From an uncultured Prevotella sp. (GTDB lineage: Bacteria; Bacteroidota; Bacteroidia; Bacteroidales; Bacteroidaceae): 47,619 bases of DNA. The notes under the pieces were generated by a model. The model searched no databases. It was not told the origin of the DNA and saw only the letters and a list, made by a program, of their open reading frames with translations. The first letter of the stretch is position 1; each line of letters opens with the position of its first letter. The stretch lies in NCBI GenBank assembly GCA_937907705.1, contig CALCVP010000052.1, positions 1 to 47,619 of the forward strand, read 5' to 3'. A program made the translations under genes and the position numbers. This document shows positions 1 to 8,144 of this stretch, in pieces.

Positions 1-68
1 AAAACGCTTAGGAAAGTGAGCTAAATTTGGTACAACGAACTGGACACCCTAGCATTATTATGTATTTG

Positions 69-99
69 CAAAGTTACAATAATATTTACAATAAACAAA
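69..99 (-). promoter_or_regulatory. Bacteroidales-type promoter reading off the left edge
   Basis: On the minus strand a TTTG (-33 element, 96-99) is followed 19 nt later by TAACTTTG (-7 element, 69-76), matching the Bacteroidales consensus TTTG-N19-21-TAnnTTTG. Transcription would run leftward out of the window. Positions 1-68 would be its 5' leader. They contain one short minus-strand ATG frame that stops within 16 codons, so the driven gene lies outside the window. Confidence 0.65.
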
Positions 100-407
100 G
101 TATTTTGTATACAAAAATATCATTTTTACCATATCAGCTTAATAAAAATATCATTTTGAATACAAATCTATTAATTTAAATAAAAATAGTTATTAAATAC
201 TACAAAACACAATACCAAAGACCTGCATTATCAATAATAATGACGTATTTTTACAATATTACATACTAAAATGACATCAATATCATATAAATACGTACAA
301 TACGAAAGAACAAAACAGATGCCTTTCAGCCTCTGCAACTATCTAAAAAAATAAAAAAACGAGCCGTTGTTGAGTAACTAAATGACAAATGTAAGGCACA
401 AAAAGAA
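100..407. other. AT-rich gene-free stretch
   Basis: Very AT-rich sequence between the left-edge promoter and the terminator of the holB-gldH operon. I see no plausible coding frame, no RNA gene and no repeat array here. The short frames present are low-complexity and lack homology-like patterns. Confidence 0.6.
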
Positions 408-463
408 TGCCAACTTCTGATATACATTACAGGTTTTTAAACCTCATATATCAAAAGTTGGCA
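400..463 (-). terminator. Terminator of the holB-psp1-gldH operon
   Basis: A long imperfect hairpin spans 408-463: outer arms TGCCAACTT/AAGTTGGCA, middle arms TGATATA/TATATCA and inner AGGTTT/AAACCT. On the minus strand it is followed by TTCTTTTT. It lies about 80 nt past the gldH stop codon, as expected for an intrinsic terminator. Confidence 0.7.
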
Positions 464-542
464 ATTATCAGATATATTCTCTGCAAGGTGATACGCAGCC
501 TATGTGTCAGCTTTCAGACTGGAACAATAGAGCTAACTGTTT

Positions 543-1019
543 CTAATCTGCATACATACGGAAGCCGATATCAGATATGCCCGGCAAAATCTCGCGCTTC
601 ATAATATGCCTTACGGTAACATGAAGCGAATCGCCTTTGCTCAAATCACGGTCTACCAAGATAAAGTTATATTGGTAATAGCTGATGCCTTGCCCCAACA
701 TATTGCCTTTATCATCGGCTAATTTGCATTTCAGTGTATCGATATAGGTGCGATGATTGGGTTCAATGGTTTGCTCAACTACCAACGACAGCGATTTAAA
801 AGGAAAGGTCTCGTTGGTACGCAAACCTATTTCCTGCCGGTAATGACCGCCTTGTGCCAGCGGTGATACATCGAAAACCAAGGTATCATTCTTTTCCCAT
901 CCATACAAAGGAGTGTGGTTGTATTGATCATACACTACACCTTTGTTGCACGAAGTCAATGCACAGAGAATAGACATCACTGCCATACAGAGCAATAATA
1001 CGTGCTTATTAATGGTCAT
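543..1019 (-). CDS. gldH: Gliding motility lipoprotein GldH family
   Basis: A 158-residue lipoprotein of the GldH family. In Flavobacterium GldH is needed for gliding, but homologues are widespread in non-motile Bacteroidota, where the role is unclear. The N-terminus is a lipoprotein signal with lipobox Leu-Thr-Ser-Cys and lipidated Cys24, so the protein should be anchored in an envelope membrane facing the periplasm. The rest is a beta-rich domain (NDTLVFDVSPL early, GISDIGFRM at the end) typical of the family. I chose the ATG at 1017-1019. The frame is open further upstream to 1301, but that part overlaps the preceding gene and is not signal-like. The start lies 4 nt after the upstream stop, so it is cotranscribed with the PSP1 gene and holB. 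Family assignment rests on sequence pattern plus this conserved neighbourhood. Confidence 0.8.
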   Translation of the reverse strand: MTINKHVLLLCMAVMSILCALTSCNKGVVYDQYNHTPLYGWEKNDTLVFDVSPLAQGGHYRQEIGLRTNETFPFKSLSLVVEQTIEPNHRTYIDTLKCKLADDKGNMLGQGISYYQYNFILVDRDLSKGDSLHVTVRHIMKREILPGISDIGFRMYAD

Positions 1020-1023
1020 TTGC

Positions 1024-2592
1024 TTACTCCTTTTTATCTTTCTTGTCTGCAACATTATTGTTAACAGGCTGTTCTTTACGCTTAGCAGGCTGCTGCGCTT
1101 GCTGTCTGGGCTTGTCAGACACCTCATTGTTGCTATTCTGAGGTGCTGCGGGGCGAGCCTTCTGGCTATTGTCTTGACGAGGTTTCGGGTTGTTGCCTTG
1201 CCGCTTTTGCACGTTATTAGGCTGCTTGTGTGCATTACCTTGTGGCTGCTTGGGGTTGCTTCCTTTCTGTTTGGGAGCATTATTCTGCTGTTTTGGTGCA
1301 TTGCCTTGAGGCCGCTTGGGGTTGTTTACCTGCTGCTTGGGAGCATTATCCTGCTGTTTTGCCCCCTGCTCTTGCTGCTTTTGCGGCTGCGGAGCATTGT
1401 TTTTGGCAGCAGGAGCATTGTCTTTAGCTACTGGAGCTTCTGCTTTTGGCTTTCCTTTCCCCTCTTGTTTGGGCGCGTTAGATCCCTTATTGCGGTTCTT
1501 TGACTTGCGTTTTTTCTTGCTTTTGTCAAATCTTGTAAGACTTTCGTTGGCCAACAGGTCGACAGGACGTTCAGGTTCTTTTACCTTTCCGTTTTCTGCA
1601 AGCGACAGAGGCTTCTCGCCCCGCTTGTTCATTTCTATTATCTCGAGGGCACGTTGCGCTGTAATGGTTTCAAGATTGGCCATTACCTTTTTGTCTGTTG
1701 AATAGGTTACGAGTCCTGCAAGGATGTCTGCTTTACACATAAAATACTCATTGTCTTGTGTAAGCAGCGACACTTCTTTGCTTGGCAAGTGTCTGCTGGC
1801 CTCTATATAGTCGTCTACCTCATAGTTCAAGCAGCACTTCAGCTTGGCACACATGCCTGCCAACTTCTGCGGATTGAGCGATATGTCTTGGAAGCGAGCG
1901 GCACTGGTGCTCACCGACACGAAGTTTTTCATCCAAGTGGCACAGCACAATTCGCGGCCGCAAGGTCCGGTTCCGCCTATTCTTCCCGCCTCTTGCCGGG
2001 CACCAATCTGCTTCATCTCTATGCGCACATGGAAGGTTTCGGCCAGCACCTTAATCAATTGTCTGAAGTCAACGCGCTCATCTGCTATATAATAGAATAT
2101 GGCCTTGTTGCCGTCTCCTTGGTACTCCACATCTCCTATCTTCATTTGCAGATTGAGCTTTTTGGCTATCTGCCTGCTTTCTATCATGGTGTCATGCTCC
2201 CGGCTCTTGGCTTCGTGGTATTTGTCCATGTCTACCTGCTTGGCTATACGATAGATGCGCTTGATGTCATCGGGCGACTTGATGTTGGCCTTGCGCACTT
2301 GCAGTTCCACGAGTTTGCCTGTAAGCGTTACCACACCTATGTCATGACCTGGGTTAGCCTCTACTGCCACGATGTCGCCTTTCTTTAAATCAAGGTTGTT
2401 TACATTGTGATAATAGCCCTTTCGGGTGTTTTTGAACTGCACTTCCACCAGATCGGTGGTTTCATTGTTGCCCGGCACATCTGCCAGCCAATCGTATGTA
2501 TTGAGTTGCTTGTCTTGTCTGCCACAGCCTCTGATACAGAGTCCGCGACCACAACCACCGCAACACTTGAACTTTTTATTTTTATAATCCAT
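1024..2592 (-). CDS. PSP1/RicT (YaaT)-like protein with long N/Q/K-rich tail
   Basis: 522 residues. The core (about residues 45-330) is a PSP1-domain protein related to Bacillus RicT/YaaT, which forms a complex with RicA and RicF that carries Fe-S clusters and affects RNase Y-dependent RNA processing. The clustered cysteines are present: Cys211, Cys216 and Cys217 in PCGRELCC, and Cys248, Cys253 and Cys254 in CAKLKCC. An additional N-terminal cluster has Cys10, 11, 14, 19 and 23. From about residue 355 the protein becomes a disordered, highly basic tail built of imperfect Asn-Ala-Pro-Lys-Gln repeats, ending in a KKDKKE stretch. It sits between holB and gldH, an arrangement seen in other Bacteroidales. 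The core fold is confident; its role in this phylum is not established and the tail is unexplained. Confidence 0.85.
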   Translation of the reverse strand: MDYKNKKFKCCGGCGRGLCIRGCGRQDKQLNTYDWLADVPGNNETTDLVEVQFKNTRKGYYHNVNNLDLKKGDIVAVEANPGHDIGVVTLTGKLVELQVRKANIKSPDDIKRIYRIAKQVDMDKYHEAKSREHDTMIESRQIAKKLNLQMKIGDVEYQGDGNKAIFYYIADERVDFRQLIKVLAETFHVRIEMKQIGARQEAGRIGGTGPCGRELCCATWMKNFVSVSTSAARFQDISLNPQKLAGMCAKLKCCLNYEVDDYIEASRHLPSKEVSLLTQDNEYFMCKADILAGLVTYSTDKKVMANLETITAQRALEIIEMNKRGEKPLSLAENGKVKEPERPVDLLANESLTRFDKSKKKRKSKNRNKGSNAPKQEGKGKPKAEAPVAKDNAPAAKNNAPQPQKQQEQGAKQQDNAPKQQVNNPKRPQGNAPKQQNNAPKQKGSNPKQPQGNAHKQPNNVQKRQGNNPKPRQDNSQKARPAAPQNSNNEVSDKPRQQAQQPAKRKEQPVNNNVADKKDKKE

Positions 2593-2705
2593 TCGGTTTT
2601 ACGTGAGTTATTATTGTTAATACACCTCTTTTGCAGGCGTTCTGCCAGCTTGAGGTGCATGAGTAGTATGTGCTTGTTGACAAGATGAGATATAAACAGG
2701 TTACA

Positions 2706-3845
2706 TCAAGGTTTTCTGATAAGAGCCACAATAATGTGGGTTGCCAAATCAAAGAACACTATCTTAGGATTAGCGTTCTGCCCTATGTCGCGTATGGCAC
2801 AGTTAAAGATGTCTGATATTTCCAGCACGTTGGCCTCATTGATAAAGCGTGCAAAGTTGCGAGCAAAGTTTTCCTCCTCTTGCGTCATATAACAGAGGCT
2901 GGCATTGTCAAAATTATACATAAAGTTTTCTCTGACCAGCCGCAGGAAATAGGTCAGCAAACGCTTCTGTTTTTCGCGCCCATAGCCGGCAATCGTTTCG
3001 CTCCACTTCTTCAATTCCCTGATATTGCGCATGTAAGCCAGCCTCATCAGCATGATAAACATGTCAAGAAAAAGGCGTTTCTCGCTGCTGGCGTCCAGCT
3101 CATCCAGTGCAGCAAGCCAGCTGCCATTGGCGGCACGGGCTATGCGCAGGGCAGCGTCAGGCTCTATGCCGCGCTTATCTATCAGGGCTTGTTCTATGTC
3201 TTGTGTTGACAGAGGCTTCACCCTTAATGCCTGCACACGGCTGCGGATAGTGTCGAGAAGCTTTTCGGGCTCTTCGCTTACCAAGATGAATACCGTGTAA
3301 TGAGGGGGCTCTTCCAGCAGCTTCAGCAGTTTGTTGGCGCATTCTGCATTCATGCGTTCCGGCAACCAGACAATGCTTACCTTATAGCCGCCCTGACTCG
3401 ACTTGATGTTCAGGTCGTGTATCAGTTCACTGCTCTCGCCTACGCCCATTACAGCCTGTTGGTTTTCAGCCCCCATCTCCATGAGCCATTGCTGCAAGGT
3501 AAAGTAAGGTCCTTGCTGAATGAGGTGGCGCCACTGCCTGAAAAAGTCGCTGCTCGACATTTTGTGCTCTGCACTGGTGCCGGCAGGGCGTATCACAGGG
3601 AAAGAGAAATGCAAGTCGGGGTGCTGCCATTGCTCCAACATCAGGCACTGGCGGCACTTTCCGCAGGAATCGCCCTGCTCCTTATGGTTGCACAAGAGGT
3701 AAGAGGCAAAGGCCATGGCCAGCGCCATTTTGCCCGCTCCCGATGGTCCATAAAGCATCAGAGCATGAGGCACACGGTCTTCGCTCACCATTTCAAGCAG
3801 GCGTGCCTTGCTGTCTTGTTGCCCTATAACATCGCTAAATCTCAT
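2706..3845 (-). CDS. holB: DNA polymerase III delta' subunit
   Basis: 379 residues; the delta' clamp-loader subunit of the DNA polymerase III holoenzyme, an AAA+ protein working with DnaX and delta to load the beta clamp. The Walker A motif is intact (GPSGAGK, residues 33-39), and the zinc module typical of DnaX/delta' is present (Cys52, Cys61, Cys64, Cys67). After the conserved LLKLLEEPP segment, the usual Ser-Arg-Cys sensor is Ser-Arg-Val (SRVQ), a common variation. The C-terminal helical collar domain is complete. It is first in the operon; a TAAATTTG -7 element lies at 3866-3873, about 20 nt before the ATG. The next gene follows after 113 nt that contain a short hairpin (CACCTC/GAGGTG arms near 2632-2660). 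Confidence 0.92.
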   Translation of the reverse strand: MRFSDVIGQQDSKARLLEMVSEDRVPHALMLYGPSGAGKMALAMAFASYLLCNHKEQGDSCGKCRQCLMLEQWQHPDLHFSFPVIRPAGTSAEHKMSSSDFFRQWRHLIQQGPYFTLQQWLMEMGAENQQAVMGVGESSELIHDLNIKSSQGGYKVSIVWLPERMNAECANKLLKLLEEPPHYTVFILVSEEPEKLLDTIRSRVQALRVKPLSTQDIEQALIDKRGIEPDAALRIARAANGSWLAALDELDASSEKRLFLDMFIMLMRLAYMRNIRELKKWSETIAGYGREKQKRLLTYFLRLVRENFMYNFDNASLCYMTQEEENFARNFARFINEANVLEISDIFNCAIRDIGQNANPKIVFFDLATHIIVALIRKP

Positions 3846-3865
3846 CTTTTTCCATCAATTTTGTG

Positions 3866-3873
3866 CAAATTTA
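3866..3873 (-). promoter_or_regulatory. -7 promoter element of holB operon
   Basis: TAAATTTG on the minus strand matches TAnnTTTG and lies just upstream of the holB start. I could not identify a well-spaced TTTG -33 element, so the core promoter is only partly supported. Confidence 0.5.
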
Positions 3874-4024
3874 CTAAAAAATACTCATCAAGCATGTGTT
3901 TTTACACAATAATTGTTGTGCTTTCAAGTTTTATATATACGTACTTGACATGTGCAGAAAAAGAATCAATCAAACTACTTTGACAATAAATCTAAAACAT
4001 TAATTCATAAAAACACTAACAACA

Positions 4025-5494
4025 ATGCAACAAAGTAACTCAGGCAGCAAAGCCTACTTGTTTTCTATTGTGATGGTAGCTGTATTGGGCGGTCTGCTCT
4101 TCGGCTACGACACAGCTGTAATATCCGGTGCCGACAAGGGTCTTCAGGCTTTTTTCTTAGGTGCCAAAGACTTTACTTATAGCGATGGCTGGCATGGCTT
4201 TACCTGTGCCAGTGCGCTGATAGGCTGTATCATCGGCAGTGCCCTTTCGGGCTATTTGGCTTCCAATTGGGGCCGCAAGAAGTCTCTTTGCTTCGCAGGT
4301 ATGATGTTCTTCATATCGGCTTTGGGATCTATGGACCCCGAATTTCTTTTCTTTGAGCATGGTGTGCCCACCTATTCACTGCTCATTGTGTTCAATATTT
4401 ACCGCGTAATAGGCGGCATTGGCGTAGGCCTTGCCTCTGCCATCTGCCCTATGTACATAGCAGAGGTGGCACCTTCCAACATCAGGGGCACCCTGGTATC
4501 CTGGAACCAGTTTGCCATCATCTTCGGCCAATTAGTGGTTTACATGGTCAATTTCTTTATCTTGGGCGAACATACCCACCCCATCATCCAGACTATCGGC
4601 GAGGGTCTGAGTGCCGTATCGCCCGACAGCGACCCCTGGACCATTGCTTCCGGCTGGCGCTATATGTTTGGCAGCGAAGCTGTTCCGGCAGGTCTGTTTA
4701 CCCTCTTGATTTGTTTCGTGCCCGAAACGCCACGTTATCTTGTCATGATCAAGCAAGACAGCAAGGCACTGACTATCCTGCAGCGCATCAATGGTGCTGA
4801 GGTGGGCCGCCAGACGCTGGAGGATATCAAGAACACCATTACCGAGAAGACCGAGCGACTCTTTACTTACGGTGTGCCGGTTATCTTTGTAGGCATCATG
4901 CTCAGCGTGTTCCAACAGGCAGTAGGCATCAATGCGGTGCTCTACTATGCGCCACGTATCTTTGGCGACATGGGCATGGAAAACCCTATGGTACAGACAG
5001 TTATCATGGGAGTAGTCAATATCCTGTTTACATTGGTGGCAGTGTTTACCGTTGAGAAGTGGGGACGCAAGCCCTTGCTCATCACCGGTTCTATCGGCAT
5101 GGCAGTGGGAGCATTTGGCGTAGCCCTCACTTTCGGCAACGCAAGCATGAATCTTGTTACCATGCTTAGCATCATGGTGTACAGCGCTTCGTTCATGATG
5201 TCGTGGGGACCTGTATGCTGGGTGCTCATAGCAGAGATATTTCCCAACACCATTCGCGGCGCTGCGGTGGCCATAGCCGTAGCTTTCCAGTGGATATTCA
5301 ACTGGATTGTAAGCTCTACTTTCGTGCCTATGTTCAACATGAAGCTATCGGGCGACCCTGACTTTGGCCACTGGTTTACGTATGCCCTATACGGTACCAT
5401 CTGTGTACTATCGGCTATCTTTGTGTGGAAGTTAGTGCCTGAGACAAAGGGCAAGACCTTGGAAGACATGACCAAACTCTGGAAAAAGAAATAG
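4025..5494 (+). CDS. xylE: XylE-type sugar:H+ symporter (MFS sugar porter)
   Basis: 489 residues with 12 predicted membrane helices; strongly resembles E. coli D-xylose:H+ symporter XylE over its whole length. The signature GLLFGYDTAVISG carries the proton-coupling Asp (Asp29), with Arg127 in IYRVIGGIGVG. All sugar-contact residues known from XylE align: Gln162 (NQFAIIFGQ), Gln297/Gln298/Asn303 (FQQAVGIN), Trp399 (SWGPVCW) and Gln422 (AFQW). The PETPRYL and PETKGKTLE sugar-porter motifs are present. These contact residues are shared with glucose transporters, so xylose is likely but glucose or another hexose is possible. It stands alone, with no xylose isomerase or kinase beside it. A TACTTTG sequence about 45 nt upstream may be a non-canonical -7 element. 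Confidence 0.85.
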   Translation: MQQSNSGSKAYLFSIVMVAVLGGLLFGYDTAVISGADKGLQAFFLGAKDFTYSDGWHGFTCASALIGCIIGSALSGYLASNWGRKKSLCFAGMMFFISALGSMDPEFLFFEHGVPTYSLLIVFNIYRVIGGIGVGLASAICPMYIAEVAPSNIRGTLVSWNQFAIIFGQLVVYMVNFFILGEHTHPIIQTIGEGLSAVSPDSDPWTIASGWRYMFGSEAVPAGLFTLLICFVPETPRYLVMIKQDSKALTILQRINGAEVGRQTLEDIKNTITEKTERLFTYGVPVIFVGIMLSVFQQAVGINAVLYYAPRIFGDMGMENPMVQTVIMGVVNILFTLVAVFTVEKWGRKPLLITGSIGMAVGAFGVALTFGNASMNLVTMLSIMVYSASFMMSWGPVCWVLIAEIFPNTIRGAAVAIAVAFQWIFNWIVSSTFVPMFNMKLSGDPDFGHWFTYALYGTICVLSAIFVWKLVPETKGKTLEDMTKLWKKK

Positions 5495-5563
5495 ACCTTA
5501 TAGCGCAATGTGGCTATCTGCATGTTTAACAGACAGCCACAGCAGAAAAGCCCCTTTACAATA

Positions 5564-5673
5564 GCGGTGCAACCGCATGCCGATAACAGTGCTTTCGGCT
5601 TGCGATTGCACCGCTTTCGCATGGTGATTGCACTGCTTTTGGAAAGCGAAAGCAGTGCAATCGCCAAACGGCA
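5564..5673. repeat. 22-bp degenerate tandem repeat array (array A)
   Basis: Five consecutive units of exactly 22 bp start at 5564, 5586, 5608, 5630 and 5652, with the shared start GCAcTGCTTT or its variants (GCGGTGC, ACAGTGC, GCACCGC, GCACTGC, GCAGTGC). A degenerate unit in register may start at 5542. AGCGGTGCAA of unit 1 is complementary to TTGCACCGCT of unit 3. Unit 4 (ATTGCACTGCTTT) is the exact reverse complement of unit 5 (AAAGCAGTGCAAT). The same 22-bp family recurs near 15.2, 26.5 and 43.0 kb. The array lies between the xylE stop and the rpsO promoter. Confidence 0.85.
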
Positions 5674-5829
5674 CCATGCTTACCCTCTTTTTACATGACT
5701 GCAAACACAGCAACATCATACCCCTGTCAATATGCCAAGCACCCGCTACCAGACGCAACTACATGGCTAAAAATAGTTAAATAACAGATTTTACTCCGCC
5801 CACAGCACCGCTTTCTTAATAAATATGTG

Positions 5830-5837
5830 TACCTTTG
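5830..5837 (+). promoter_or_regulatory. -7 promoter element of rpsO
   Basis: TACCTTTG, a perfect TAnnTTTG element followed by GC, lies 45 nt upstream of the rpsO start. The upstream -33 element is weak. Confidence 0.65.
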
Positions 5838-5881
5838 CAGCCGCAATTTAACAAATTCACAATTTTAAAAATTAAATTTTC

Positions 5882-6151
5882 ATGTATTTAGATCAAGCTA
5901 AAAAACAAGAGATCTTTGGACAGTACGGAAAGTCTAACTCTGATACTGGTTCAGCAGAGAGCCAGATAGCATTGTTCTCATACCGTATTTCCCACTTGAC
6001 GGAGCACTTGAAGAAGAACCGTAAAGATCATACTACCGCAAGGTCTTTGACCAAATTGGTAGGTAAACGTCGTGCTTTGCTCGATTACTTGTACGATCGC
6101 GACATCAATCGCTACCGTGCTATCGTGAAGGCTCTCGGTCTTCGCCGATAA
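5882..6151 (+). CDS. rpsO: 30S ribosomal protein S15
   Basis: 89 residues, the standard length for S15, a primary binder of the 16S rRNA central domain in the small subunit. The sequence has the diagnostic GDTGSAE-like segment (SDTGSAESQIA), the HLKKNRKDH segment and the C-terminal RRALLDYLYDRDINRY block. It is monocistronic here: it has its own TACCTTTG promoter and a strong terminator just after it. Confidence 0.97.
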   Translation: MYLDQAKKQEIFGQYGKSNSDTGSAESQIALFSYRISHLTEHLKKNRKDHTTARSLTKLVGKRRALLDYLYDRDINRYRAIVKALGLRR

Positions 6152-6187
6152 GCTAACAGGCGAAGCAAGCAGCTTAAAGCTACAAGA

Positions 6188-6232
6188 AAGTCCCAGAATG
6201 GTATTCACCAATCTGGGACTTCTTTATTTTTC
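6188..6232 (+). terminator. Terminator of rpsO
   Basis: A perfect 10-bp outer stem AAGTCCCAGA/TCTGGGACTT (6188-6221) encloses a second TGGT/ACCA stem. It is followed by TCTTTATTTTT, about 35 nt after the rpsO stop. Confidence 0.85.
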
Positions 6233-6339
6233 AGCCTGAAGCAACTGTCCTAAAGGCATTTGAACAAAATCAAATCTCTATTCAACTGTATGTTTTCTAC
6301 AAGACACTACGGCAGAAACAGGCAAGCTTTATCTGCTGC

Positions 6340-6600
6340 TTATTTGTTAAGCAGAAAGGAAACAATCAACAGCAATATACCACCCGACACGCCAGCAAGC
6401 GAAATGACAGCGTAAGGAGGCAACTTGCCTTCACGATGGGTTACGCCATGCACAAAACCAAAGACGCCCACCACAAAGAGCAACGCTGCCGAAACATACA
6501 GCAACCAGCCTAAAGATGACACCATAAAGCCTACAAAATAAGCCAATACACAGAAGGCATCAAGAGCAAAAAACACCTGAAGAAACTTTTCGTTGTTCAT
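6340..6600 (-). CDS. Small membrane protein of unknown function
   Basis: 86 residues with three hydrophobic segments (about residues 8-28, 31-52 and 64-83), separated by a short polar loop with HREGK. I do not recognise a family with certainty; it resembles small uncharacterised inner-membrane proteins common in Bacteroidales. A TATCTTTG -7 element on the same strand at 6636-6643, 36 nt upstream of the ATG, supports the gene being real and singly transcribed. It is divergent from the MATE exporter gene, but nothing else links the two. Confidence 0.65.
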   Translation of the reverse strand: MNNEKFLQVFFALDAFCVLAYFVGFMVSSLGWLLYVSAALLFVVGVFGFVHGVTHREGKLPPYAVISLAGVSGGILLLIVSFLLNK

Positions 6601-6635
6601 AAGTTAAAAGTAATTTGATGATTAATTATAATACA

Positions 6636-6643
6636 CAAAGATA
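6636..6643 (-). promoter_or_regulatory. -7 promoter element of the small membrane protein gene
   Basis: TATCTTTG on the minus strand, followed by TG, 36 nt upstream of the 6600 start. A TTG that may serve as the -33 element lies upstream in the poly-T rich stretch. Confidence 0.55.
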
Positions 6644-6717
6644 CAAATAAAAATCAACAAGCAGGTTATCCGGGACTTTTTTTTATACACTGATACAAAC
6701 ATTTTTTACTGTACGAC

Positions 6718-8028
6718 ATGAATAAATACAACAAACAAATACTGAATATTGCCATTCCCTCTATCGTAAGCAACATTACTGTACCGCTGTTAGGCATGGT
6801 AGACGTTACCATCGTGGGGCACTTGGGCGCAGCTTCTTACATAGGAGCCATAGCTGTGGGCGGAATGATATTCAATATCATCTACTGGGTGTTCGGATTT
6901 CTGCGCATGGGCACCAGCGGTCTCACCTCTCAAGCCTTGGGGCAGCGCAACTTTCAGGAAACGCTGCGCATGCTTACACGCTCACTGACCATTGCCATGA
7001 CCATTGCACTTACGCTCTTCGCACTGCAAATACCTATCAAATGGGCAGCGTTACGCATTATGGAACCATCAGCAGAGGTAACACATTTGGCATCTGTCTA
7101 CTTCAATATACTGATATGGGGCGCACCTGCCATGCTCGGACTCTTTAGCCTGAACGGTTGGTTCATAGGCATGCAGAACTCCAAAATACCTATGGCCATC
7201 GCCATTACGCAAAACATTGTCAACATAGCAGCCAGCACCCTGCTGGTGTTTGGCTTGGGACTAAAGGTGGAAGGTGTGGCATTTGGCACACTCATAGCCC
7301 AATATGCAGGATTTGGCATGGGGTTATGGCTCTGTCTGCACCACTATTGCAGGCTCAGAAAATACTTCTCTTGGCAAGGCATGTGGAAACGAAGTGCCAT
7401 GCAACACTTCTTCAATGTCAACCGAGATATATTCTTACGCACCCTCTGCATGGTGGCAGTGATGCTCTATTTTACCTCTGCCGGATCTCGACAAGGCGAC
7501 ATTATCTTGGCAGTCAACACTCTGTTGATGCAGTTCTACCTGCTCTTCTCTTATATAATGGACGGCTTTGCCTATGCGGGAGAAGCCATCAGCGGCAAAT
7601 GCTACGGTGCCGGCAACGCCCAAGCCCTTGGCAAAACCATACGCCACACATTCGCATGGGGAGCCGTCATGGCTCTACTCTTTACGCTCACCTATGGCGG
7701 GGGCGGCGATGCTTTTCTCTCTTTGCTTACCGATGAACCGTCTGTAATAACAGCTGCCCACACCTATTTCGGATGGGCTTTGGCCATACCTGCGGTCAGC
7801 ATGGCTGCCTTCGTATGGGACGGCATATACATTGGCTGCACCATGACACGCGGAATGCTCGTCTCAATGTTTGTAGCCATGGCAACTTTCTTTTGCCTTT
7901 ACCTGCTGCTCGTGCCCCACATGGGCAACCATGGACTGTGGATAGCTTTCTTGGCTTACCTTTTTTCGCGTGGTGCAGCACAAACGGTAATCTACCTAAA
8001 AGCGCGGCCACTCCGCTCAAAGCACTGA
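6718..8028 (+). CDS. MATE family efflux transporter (DinF-like)
   Basis: 436 residues with 12 predicted transmembrane helices. The N-terminus (IAIPSIVSNITVPLLGMVDVTIVGHLG) and the FLRMGTSGLTSQALG segment are typical of the DinF-type branch of the MATE family, which expels cationic compounds in exchange for Na+ or H+. The second half keeps the matching GEAISGKCYGAGN segment. Substrate cannot be told from sequence. It is a single gene closed by a hairpin shared with the convergent rodA. No TAnnTTTG promoter element was found in the short upstream gap. Confidence 0.88.
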   Translation: MNKYNKQILNIAIPSIVSNITVPLLGMVDVTIVGHLGAASYIGAIAVGGMIFNIIYWVFGFLRMGTSGLTSQALGQRNFQETLRMLTRSLTIAMTIALTLFALQIPIKWAALRIMEPSAEVTHLASVYFNILIWGAPAMLGLFSLNGWFIGMQNSKIPMAIAITQNIVNIAASTLLVFGLGLKVEGVAFGTLIAQYAGFGMGLWLCLHHYCRLRKYFSWQGMWKRSAMQHFFNVNRDIFLRTLCMVAVMLYFTSAGSRQGDIILAVNTLLMQFYLLFSYIMDGFAYAGEAISGKCYGAGNAQALGKTIRHTFAWGAVMALLFTLTYGGGGDAFLSLLTDEPSVITAAHTYFGWALAIPAVSMAAFVWDGIYIGCTMTRGMLVSMFVAMATFFCLYLLLVPHMGNHGLWIAFLAYLFSRGAAQTVIYLKARPLRSKH

Positions 8029-8073
8029 CATCAGCACACCATTCAGCAGCACTGTTGCTGCCATATAGCCACA

Positions 8074-8122
8074 AAAATACCTCAACAGAAGCATTGTTGC
8101 AAGCGTTCTGCTGAGGTATTTT
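8074..8122. terminator. Bidirectional terminator between MATE gene and rodA
   Basis: Arms AAAATACCTCA-A-CAGAA and TTCTG-C-TGAGGTATTTT pair with one A/C mismatch. A/T tracts on both sides suit termination of both convergent transcripts. Confidence 0.8.
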
Positions 8123-8144
8123 CATGTACAATGTATCTGTCAAC

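Noticed and set aside
1..68. Left edge as the end of an insertion sequence
   Set aside because: The sequence next to the promoter looked like a possible element end, but no inverted repeat partner or transposase is visible in the window.
407..604. Short plus-strand frame near the left end
   Set aside because: It runs over the terminator hairpin of the gldH operon and into gldH; no coding character.
543..1301. Longer version of gldH starting at 1301
   Set aside because: The extra 94 residues overlap the upstream gene, are not signal-like, and an ideal lipoprotein start lies at 1019.
943..1705. Several long plus-strand frames opposite the RicT-like gene
   Set aside because: They are shadows of the low-complexity Asn/Gln/Lys-rich tail (Leu/Cys/Ala-rich translations), with no promoter, no signal and no family pattern.
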